From assembly GCA_025917655.1 (NCBI GenBank), contig CP084614.1, positions 2,046,001 through 2,110,000 on the forward strand: DNA of 64,000 nt, written 5' to 3'. Of this stretch, positions 46,350-55,767 are shown piece by piece. The notes under the pieces are model-generated. The model searched no databases, had not been told where the DNA came from, and saw only the letters and a program-made list of their open reading frames with translations. The position numbers were made by a program, and so were the translations under genes. The number at the start of each line of letters is the position of its first letter. The first letter of the stretch is position 1. The stretch comes from Chlorella sorokiniana (taxonomy: Eukaryota > Chlorophyta > Trebouxiophyceae > Chlorellales > Chlorellaceae).

Positions 46350-49300
46350 ATGTTTCGACGCAAGCTTGCCCTCATGATGGCGCTGCTGGGCCTCGTAGGC
46401 GTCACATCAGGTCAGGCATGCTGCCAGACACCAGATGGGCAGCGGCGGCAGCGGCCGCCAACAAGTGCAAAAAGCAGTGGCGCAGTACCCCAACAGTCTG
46501 TTGGCTGGCCTCCACTGTGCAGCTGGAGAGGAGCCTAGCTGGTACAACTGCGACTGCTCTGGGCGTGATAACTGCATGTGCCCCTCCACCGACCCCCCGG
46601 CGGCCTCTCGGTGGAGGACACTCCGCAGTTCATCCTCTTTACGGTGCGCCGGCTGCTGGCAGGACAGAGAAGGCCTCTTGGGAGGCGCTGCTGCTGAACA
46701 AGGGAGGTCTGTCGCATGAACCCGCCCCTCACGGCACGCTGCCGATCCGGCACTCTGTGGTCTGCTCGTGGTCGCTTGGCTGTGCTTCAAGTCGCGAGCT
46801 GCCCCTCGGCCCGCCCATGTCTGCTGCGCAGCACGACGACGCCAACTTGTGGGAGACCGATAAGCGCATGCGGGAGGTGTGCGACGGGCGGTACAACCCA
46901 AACGGCTGCCCCGTGGTGAGAGGCAACACCGGGCGCCGCGGCGGCGCCTCTTCCCCCAACTGCCCACCAGGCTTGCTGGCGCTCAGCTGCCGCGCGTGTG
47001 CGCCACCTGCTCTCGCCCCTTGGATTCGCTTGCAGGTGGCCACCATGTTCACCATGGGGCGCGGCAGCAGCTGCGACCTCACCTACGACCTGTGGCGGGA
47101 CGGCTACGAGATTGCCGACCACACCTGGAGCCACGCAGCGGTGGGGGCGCCGCCACGACTGTGCTGCTGGCCACCCAGGAATCGGGCGGCTGGGAGGGGG
47201 GCACCCGAAGGCCCCTTGGCACGCAGCGGAGGGGCCTGCCTCATGCATGCCCGCCGCGGTGCGCTGCTGGCGCCACTCTCAAGCTGCTGTTTTGGAGTGT
47301 AACGCCGCGTGCCTGCCCCCGCATCCCTTGCCGCGCAGATGCCGCGGGGCAGCCTGGGCTACGGAGAAACAGAGGAGGAGATCATGCGTGTGAAGCGCTG
47401 GGCCAGCGAGGAGTGCGGCATCCCTGAGGAGGAGATCCGCGGCTTCCGCAACCCCTACCTGCAGACCAACCCGACAGTGCGGGAGGTGAGCGGCTCCTCT
47501 GGCGGCGCGATCAGCGGCAACCACCGCATGCCTTTGGTCGCACGCAACCCCTCCCTCTCCCTCTTTGGCCCAGGTGCTTCACAAGAACGGCTTCCTGTAC
47601 GACAGCACGCTCATGGAGAACAGCCGCTCCATCTCCGACTCGATGAGCAACCGCCTGTGGCCCTGTGAGCCCCTTGTGCCCTGATGCCAACCGCCTGCGC
47701 TGCCTGCCGCCGCCTGCCGTCAGACAGCATCCAGCTGGAGACGGAGAGCCTGCTAGCAGGCGCCCGGCGGGGGGGCTTGGAAGCTGGTTTGGCCGTATGC
47801 ATGAGCTACAGGGAGATTCTTGAGTGAAGGAATATCTCCTGCCCTCCCCCTGCCAAACAGACACCCTGGACTTTGGCATCGCCCAGAACTGCGCCTTCTT
47901 CGCCCCTTCACAGACCTGCGACTCCGGGAGCGCTACCCGGGCATGTGGGAGGTCCCATGTGAGTTGCCCTGCCGCCGTCGGCGGACGCCCTCTGCTGTGC
48001 TGGCATCAACTGCGCGTCGCGGCCGCAGGCCGGGGGCCCCCTCCCTCCCGGCGCATGCTGCACCCCCTTCTTCCCCTGGCCCCCGCCATACAGAGAATTA
48101 CAGAGAACCGTCCCATTCTGCAATATCTGCGCCGCAGTGTGGATCTACAGTGAGAAGGGGGTGTACACGATGGACTACGGCGACCCTGACCGTGGCGACT
48201 CGCTCTGGGACATCCTGCGCGCCAACTTTGACGCCACGTACTACGGCAACCGCGCCCCCTTCCCAATCTACATCCACACCCCATGGCTCAACGGCAAGCG
48301 CAGCGACGACCTGAAGCGCTTTGCGGGTGGGGTGAAAGGAAAAGGGGGAGGGGGAAGGGGGAGGACATGCATGCACGTACATGCATCGATAGAGTGTGGA
48401 GCTGGCGAATTGCCGCATGCCGACTCTGGCAGGCGGCAGCTGCCCTGGAAGCAGGCTGGAGGTGTGGGGGGATGCATGGCGGCCCTGCTGTCCCTCCAGT
48501 CTGTTGCTTGGCTGCTAAACCTCCGCTTCCGCTGACCCTGCTGACCCTCACCAGACTACACCGCCGACTTGGGGAATGTGTATTGGGTGACCATGACTCA
48601 GCTGATAGAGTGGATGAAGAACCCAGTGCCTGCCTCTGAGCTGAGGAAGAGCGGCGCCATGTGCGGCATGGCCCCCAGCCCGCCGCCGCCTCCCAGCCCT
48701 CAGCCGCCTCCCAGCCCTCAGCCGCCGCCCAGCCCGCAGCCGCCGCCCAGCCCGCCGCCGCCTCCCAGCCCTCCGCCGCCGCCCCGCCGCCCCCGCCGCC
48801 GCGGCCGATGCCCCAATCCGGGGTGAACCTCACGATGCTGATTCCTGGTGAGGCTCGCTGCCAATATGTGCCACGGGCCAGCAGGCTGCAAATCTCCCAG
48901 TCCGGCTGTGCTGCTGCCCTGGCAGCGGCTCTCAAGGTCGCCATTTGTCCTTGCGCCCGCCCCTCCCTGCAGGCGCCACTGAGAAGCAGGTTGCATCACG
49001 ACATGCGCTGCTGATTGAGGCTCTAAGCAAAGCCGCGGGCAGAGAGGCTGCCACGATCTTCCTTGCCGACATGCGATGGGTGCTGCACGGCGCCAGCGCA
49101 GCCCGGCGCCGGCGCCGGCGCCACTGGCCGCCCCGGCGCCGCCCCAGCCTCTGCGGCCGGCGGCGAGGGCGGGCGGCTGCGCAAGCTGCTGGAGGAGCAG
49201 CCTACCGCCCTGCAGGTTTGCTCGGATCGCCTGCCAGGATGCGTGTCGAATGCAGCTGGAGCCAGGGCTGGATGTGGAGATGCCTTGCGCCCAGCCTACC

Positions 49301-50225
49301 TTTCTGTGCCTGCCCCCTTCCCCTCTTGCGCAGGTCACCATGGTCATCGAGAGCCAGTACCCGCTGGGCTTGTACAACACCTTGAACGAGCTGAACCGGT
49401 AAGCGCATGGTCAGACGAGCGCATGAGGGCTGGGCCTTCGTTTGTGGGCCTGTCTGGCTGCCCACATGCTTTGCGCGGAGGGGCACCGCCCCTTGACCCT
49501 GCCTTCCGCCACGGCTGCCCCATGGCAGGAATGGAACTTTGTCTGACGCGCTGGGCGGGATAGGGTTGCCTCTGGCTACCCCAGCGCAGCTGGTGCCCTT
49601 CCGGGTGAGCAGACGCTGCATAGAGTTCTTCCTCCCTTTCCAGGCGGCAGGGTTTGGGTGGCACGTGGTGCCCAGCCACCTGCCATGCGCTTCAGTGAAC
49701 AGTCAGTCACGAACCTTGACCCCTCACGGCCTACTAAGCTGGGCTGCATGCAGGATGGCAAGAGGCTGCAGCTGCCGCCGCCACCCTCTCCAAGGCCCCC
49801 CACCATCCCCTCGTTTCCCGCGCCAACCCTCACCGCTGAGGAGGCGCCCGGCAGCAGCACGGGCTCGGCCCTGCCCATGTGGGCGATCATCGCCATTGCT
49901 GCGGGCGGCGGTGCCCTGCTGCTGGCTGCCTTGGTGGCGGCAGCTGTGGTCATCCGGCGGCGCCGGAGCAATGCAGCACGCGCCGGGGTGCAGCCCACCG
50001 ATGGACCCAAGCACCACGCCGCCGCCCAAAAGGTGATCGCAGCTCATAAGCCTTCGACCCGCATCTTGCAGCGCGTCATTGCCGCAACTCACATGGATGA
50101 TGGCCATGCAGGCCGATCGTGTCCTTGTTTCTTAAACAACGCCGCTGCTGCTGCATGTGCCGCAGGAGGAGGCGCATGACAGCAAGCACACAACCATCGC
50201 AATGACGGCGGGCACCCATGCATAG
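46350..50225 (+). CDS. Stalked, membrane-anchored polysaccharide deacetylase CDA3
   Basis: Fourteen exons: 46350-46410, 46523-46643, 46832-46915, 47036-47140, 47339-47485, 47574-47664, 47861-47958, 48138-48326, 48555-48847, 48973-49215, 49335-49398, 49529-49604, 49754-50032, 50166-50225. After a signal peptide there is a small Cys module (WYNCDCSGRDNCMCPS). The CE4 domain follows: FILFTHDDANLWE, EIADHTWSHAA, RGFRNPYLQTN (Asn replaces the usual Ala), MDYGDPDRGDSLWDI and VYWVTMTQLIEWM. Next come a (PPPSP)n stalk (48670-48800), the shared domain (GVNLTMLIPG ... NGTLSDALGG ... ATPAQLVPF), a helix (ALPMWAIIAIAAGGGALLLA) and a basic cytoplasmic tail. Slips at C6 46593-46598, near 47925, near 48785, and in exon 10. 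It has more introns than the other copies, including a unique one after NGCPV. Confidence 0.78.
48670..48800 (+). repeat. Pro-Ser stalk repeat of CDA3
   Basis: Direct repeats of about 24-30 bp (cccagccctcagccgcctcc and variants) encode PPPSPQP/PPPSPPP, a hydroxyproline-rich-type wall linker. Confidence 0.85.
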
Positions 50226-50868
50226 GGTGCCGTCTATCTACCCTAACATGCTTGACATTGCAAAGAACGCTGATCCTCAAGATTCCATCACAAGACCCTG
50301 GCATGACCTTTAGCGTCCGTTCACAAGCGTGCGGCGCACTGATTGAATGGCGGCGGCCACGCCACTTGCCTCGCGTCTCATGTCCCTGACTGAAGCAGCG
50401 GCGCGGCCCATTGGTTTTCCAAGTTTTTTCATTGCTGATTCGATTTCGCTTGAAACTTTGTAACACACAGAACAAGAGGTTGAGCAGGTAACAGCAGGAC
50501 GATCTGCGCCGGTGACGCAGCGCTCGACGTGCTGGGGCGCAGGCGCCAACACTCGATGAACTGATGGCGTTGGCCGACATGGTTGAGCCGTTACAAACTT
50601 CTTGAATGCACGCATGGAGACTTAGTGCACAGGGGAGCTCGCTCCAGATGGCGCGCCTCCAGTCCACAATCGCTTGCCCAGTCGCAGGCTATGCGTCTTG
50701 AGCACGTATACCAACAAGCAACATCAAGCTCATGCATACAACCGACAGCCAGGGGAACGAACAGCGCGCGTGCTGTGCTGCGCATACGGCATGAAGTCGG
50801 GGCTGGCATCTCTAAAGTTGTCCATCCCGATCATCATCGAGCGATCGAATTGACGGGAGCACCGCCCA
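50226..50868. other. Intergenic CDA3-CDA4
   Basis: An AT-richer spacer with the CDA3 3' flank and CDA4 promoter. Short open frames only; no recognised element. Confidence 0.45.
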
Positions 50869-53800
50869 ATGGCGGGCCGCAATGCCCGGCAGGCCACAGC
50901 TTCCACCCATGCAGCCGTCGCTGCGGTCGCTGTTTTGGTGATGCTGACCTGCCAGGATGCTTCAGGTGACCAAATGAACTTATTGTGGCGGTCAAGTTCC
51001 GACCTGCCGCCCCTGGTCCCTTCTCCAACAGTACGGCGGTGGGTGCGGTAGCGGCGCCGAACAACTGCTGCGTGCAAGTTGCTGGCCCGTGGCTGCTGAC
51101 TTTGCCCTCGCCTTCCACGAGTCTATTTGGCTGCAGCCAAGGTTCCGTCCTGGTACAAGTGCGGCTGCGGGGCCAGGAAACTTGCGATGCGTGTGCCCAG
51201 CCAACTCCGCTCCCGGGGCCCTGTCCAATGCTGAGACTCCCCAGTTTGTGTTGTTCACGGTGCGTTGCCCGTCCAACGAGGCGTTTCATGCTGCATTTGT
51301 GAATTCCCCCAGCAGTGCAGGGGCCCTGCGTTTACACTCGAGACCGCATGCGTTTCTGTTGAGACGCCCAGCTGCCCCGCCCCGCCGCCTGCTGGACGCC
51401 CCCGCCTTCAACGGCCCTGCCCCGCTGCCTCTGCAGCACGGCGACGCACTGAACAACACCACCGTGGCTGCGGTGCGTGCCGCCATCGCAGGGCGGCAGC
51501 ACTCCAACGGCTGCCCCATCCCTGTCACCATGTTTGCCTCGCTGCCTGACACGAGCTGCCGCCTGGTGGCCGAGGTGCACTCGCGGGGCTGGGAGATTGC
51601 GGATCACACTCTGACACACCGCTCGGTGAGGCCCAGGGCCCCTTGCGGGCATAGATAGGAGTGATCTGGGATGCTGAGCGGGCGGCGTGATAACCGCCTG
51701 CGCGACTGTCAGGGTTCCAGCAAAGGGCTGCCAGCTGTCTGCGAGGAGGATCCGCCTCGCCGGCTCAGCTCTCCCCGCAGCGCGCGCCACGGCTGTCGCG
51801 GCCAGCCATTACACAACCCCATGCCTTGCCGCGCTCAGATGATGAACATGTCGCGGGCGGCGATGCGGCGGGAGATATTCAAAGCTCGCGACGCGCTGGC
51901 AGCGTGCGGCATCCCAGCCTCCGACGTCGTCGGCTTCCGCGCCCCCTACCTGGAGACCAACCGCTACGTGCGCGACGTGCTTGCGGAGGGCGACGCTTTC
52001 CTGTACGACAGGCACGTCTGGGAAGGGGGTGCGGTGCTGGCGCGAGGCTGCGTGTGGGGGCGTCCACAAGCGGCGCATGCGCGCTGGCTGCTTGGGCGTC
52101 GGGATGGTGCACAGCTGCGTCACTGCTGCCACCAGGGCCGACGGCCGCAAGGCGGCAAGGCCCAGCCGGCAGCACGCTTGCTGTCGTGCCCAGCAGAGGA
52201 GGCGCGAGGCGAATGGCGGTTGCAGCGGGATCCCAACCATCAGGCCGCGCCATCCCTGCCCTGCTGCCCCCTGCAGCACCATGATCGAGCTGGGGGAGCC
52301 CAGCCGGCGGCCCTCGCTGTCGCTTGGCATGGCCCGCCGCGTCTGGCCCTTCACAATGGACTATGGCCTGCCCCTGGGCGGCTGCCGCAGCCTGCGCCCC
52401 ACCCAGTACTGCCACCCCTCTGAGCGCCACGCCGGTCTGTGGCAGGTGCCTGTGTGGGACCTGTCAGCCCTGGGCGGCCCCTACTCAATGGACTATGGCG
52501 ACGAAAGGCGAGCCGCTGTCCTGCCTGTACTGCAACTCGACGTCCTGCAGCTGTGCTCCGCTCGCGTGCTGTACCGCTCCCGTCCTGCTGCCTGCTGCCG
52601 GCTACCTGCCTGGCTGCCTGGCCGTCGGGATGCTCTGCCCATGCCATGGCGGGGAGGTGGGGAGGCGGCTCATGTATCGCTGCCCACCGTGGCCCCACCC
52701 GAACGTGGGCCCGTGCTGCCCCTCACCGTGCGCAGCAGCAGCGGCGTGCCGGCCAGCTCCTACCCCACCTTCAACATCCTGAAGGAGAATTTTGACGCCG
52801 CGTACAACGGCAACCGCGCCCCCTTTCCCATCTTCATCCACACCCCTGGCTGCTCTCAAAGGACCACACGCCGGGCCTGCAGCGCTTCATTGGTGCGCCG
52901 CGGCGGGGCTGCGCCTCCTTGTGCACCCGCTTTGAGCCGCCTGACTGTCTTGCTAGGAACAGACGGCTCGCTGCCCCAGCCTCTGCTCTCTGCTCCTGCC
53001 TGCCCCTTGTCTGCCGTCCCCAATCTCCCTTCCCCAGACGCTCAGGGCCCTGCCCTGCTGTGCAGATTACGCGCTGCGCCTGCCGTCGGTGCACTTTGTG
53101 ACCATGCGGCAGCTGCTGGACTGGATGCAGCACCCTGTGCCAGCCCGCCAGCTCACGCCGCGGCTGCTGGGCTGCCGCAACCCCGGCGGGGCGGGGCCCC
53201 CTCGCCGTTCACCCCAGAGCCCCGTCGGCGGCGGCAAACGCAAGCCGAGGCCCCCACCAAAACCCGTGCCCAGGCCTGCAGCGCCCAAGCCAGCGCCCAG
53301 CCCTCGACAGCCGCCTGCAGCTGCAGCGGCACCCAAGCCCTCGCCGTCTCCAATTCCTTCGCCGCTGCCGCCACTCAAATCGCTGCCTCCCCCGCTCCCG
53401 CCGTCGACGTCTCCTCCAGAGGCAGACACCTCTCTTTCACCGCCACCGCCACCCTCCCCGGAGCCCCCACCCCCTCCGCCACTCCCCCTCGCCGCTCCCC
53501 CTCGCCGGCTCCGCCGTCGCCCCAGCCGCCGTCCCCGCCGCCGCCGCCACCGCCGCCGCCTGCCACGCCTGACGACGGCGTGCGCATCACCTTTTTCTTT
53601 TCGGGTGTGCCCAGCTGCCTTGGCTGCATCCGTTCTCCCCTTGGCCGCTCAGCGATGTGCCTGTTTGCGCTGTGTCTGGCAGCGGGCAGGAGCATGGGAC
53701 GGAACCAAGGGGAGGGCTTGCAGCACAGTGGCTGCTGGCTGCCAGGCCTGCACCTGGGCTGTGCAGCCAACCCCTCGCGTGTTCTGCGGTGTGCCCCTGG

Positions 53801-55157
53801 CGCGCTGTCCAGGGTATACACCGGCTCTGTTCTGTCGCAGGGATTGACACCTTCGGCTTCTGGGACTCTCTGAGCCGAAGCTGCTGGGGGCGGTGGTCCA
53901 GGCCGTGCGGTCGCAGCTGGCCTTCACCTTTGTCACCATGGCTGTCGTGGTGCCCGCGGGCGCCGCGCTGCGCTCCTCCCGACCCGACGCCGCCTGCTGG
54001 CTGCCCGGGGACGGCCATCCTCGATCGCGTCAAGGCCTGCGGGGGGGGCGTTCGCTGCAGCAGATCCCCGGTGGCTGGAGGTGATCGTGGTGGCAGGCGG
54101 TACCGACCCTCGGCCATGTACTGGCGGGCGGTCCAGGGTCTGACGTGAGTGGGCGGCGGCGGCAGCGGATGCGCTGGCCTGCCGGCTGCCTGAGGAGCGA
54201 GTCATGCCCGCAGTCACTGCCGCTTGCTGCTCCTGCTTGCTGCTCCAGCTGCCCTGGCTAATGCTCGTGTTCGCACACGCGGCGCTCCAAGCCACGCTGC
54301 CAAACCACGCCATTGCCCCCCCACCTTCTCTACCCATATGCCGCAGCGACATCCGCCTGTCAGCCGTGCTGAGCGAGTCTGGGGCCCAGCTGGCCACCCC
54401 CCAGGCGTGGTGGCCTTCGAAAGCGGCGTGGATCTCACGCAGCCCGAGGACGCCGCCCCGCTAGGGCCCCTGACTGGCCCCAACGACACAGCCAGCAGCA
54501 GCACAGGCAGCGGCAGCGGGGACGGTGGGGTGCCCGTGGGTGCCATTGTAGGGGCAGTCGCCGGCACGGCGGCCCTCGCCGCGCTTGCCGGACTGTGCTA
54601 CTTCTGGTGCATAGTGCGGCCCAAGCGTGCTGCGGCCGCTGAAGCAAAGGCGTACGCTGAGGCGGCGTGGGGGAGCGATGCGGCAGCACAGCAAGCAGAC
54701 CACGCTAGCTTTTCCGGCAACCTTGAAAAGGTCTCTTGCGGCATGCCCCGGCAGTCTGCTTCTGCAGTCTACTGGCGCTGTCCAACCTTGCTGAACATCG
54801 CCCGCGCTCGCTTATTGTGTGCACCGCCTTCTCATAGAACCTCACCAGAGAACCCTCTGCCCCTGTCCCTTGCAGGTTTCTGCCGGCAAGCAGGACCATC
54901 TGGGTCCAAAGAGGCTGGACTCGGCTTTCCTACACAATGCGGACGCCGGCCTGCTGGCGCCTGCGGCCATCCTGGAGCCCCGGCTGCCCAGCCGCCCGCC
55001 CAGCCGCACATCCAGCCTGCTGCCGCCCGTGCCAGAATGGAAGGCTTCAACCAGTGGCGAGGAGGGCTCTGACAAGGACTCGTCCCACCGCTCGGTGCTG
55101 GACTCGGCCAGAGACCATGAGCTCACTGGAGAACAGGGCGGCAACATGCCAGGATAG
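50869..55157 (+). CDS. Stalked, membrane-anchored polysaccharide deacetylase homologue CDA4, altered active site
   Basis: Exons: 50869-50965, 51137-51259, 51437-51625, 51839-52011, 52277-52507, 52736-52892, 53066-53604, 53841-54144, 54347-54730, 54876-55157. It has an N-terminal hydrophobic leader, a Cys module (PSWYKCGCG ... NLRCVCP) and a CE4 domain. Motif 1 reads FTHGDALNN: the first Asp of HDD, the presumed catalytic base, is Gly (GGC at 51440-51442). The metal ligands IADHTLTHRS, GFRAPYLETN and VPVWDLSALGGPYSMDYG are kept. A very long Pro-rich stalk (53180-53570), the shared domain (GVRITFFFSG ... DIRLSAVLSESG ... VVAFESG), a helix (GAIVGAVAGTAALAALAGLC) and an acidic Ser-rich cytoplasmic tail ending GEQGGNMPG follow. 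Introns 52012-52276 and 52508-52735 are GC-AG. Slips: C4 52843-52846, C6 54397-54402 and several in exons 7-8. Confidence 0.78.
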
Positions 55158-55767
55158 GACGGCAGCCCTGCCGCCCCATGCCCGCACATGTGGCAGCCTA
55201 CTACCCGAGTCTTTTTTGTTGACAGCGTACATTACGCTGGTGTATTCATTATTCTTGTGGGCATGGCCGCTGGTTTTGCCCCACCTACCGATCACACGTT
55301 GCCATGCGCCGGCCTGCCTCTTTCACTTGACCTTAGTAGTCCGGCCCTGCATCTCCCCCAACTGCATCTTGTTTTCCTGGTGCCTCATTTTTCTTGCTCA
55401 TCCCAACAGCCTCTGATTGGGCATGTGGGCCGGCATTTTGCAGCTGCAGCCTGCAGACCTGCTGCATGTTTGCATGTGCATTCATGCCAAGAGCATGAAC
55501 ACATGCCCACCCTTTCACATCCAATCTGAGACCTGTGCTCCTGGTGTATCCTTGCCATGGTGCAACTTGAATGGTAGAAGAGCAATGGCCTACCCATTTC
55601 ACGCTCAGGCGCCAGCAGGCAGCACCGCTGCAGGTAGGGCCTCCCAACCTCTGGCGATGCGCTGTGCATGGGCAGAGCAGGACACCCTGCTTCGGTTTCA
55701 TCAAGGCATTTGCGGTCCCATAGACTTTGCGCATATTTTGCAGTATCTGGAAGGGCGGGACGCCGAA
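55158..55767. other. Intergenic CDA4 to BAR-PH gene
   Basis: 3' flank of CDA4 and upstream region of the next plus-strand gene. Lower GC than surrounding exons. An open frame at 55417-55992 overlaps it but has no protein features. Confidence 0.45.

Noticed and set aside
51981-53873. A 630-codon ORF read as one continuous protein
   Set aside because: It is an open frame crossing several CDA4 introns and the Pro-rich repeat; CE4 motifs lie partly in other frames and need splicing.
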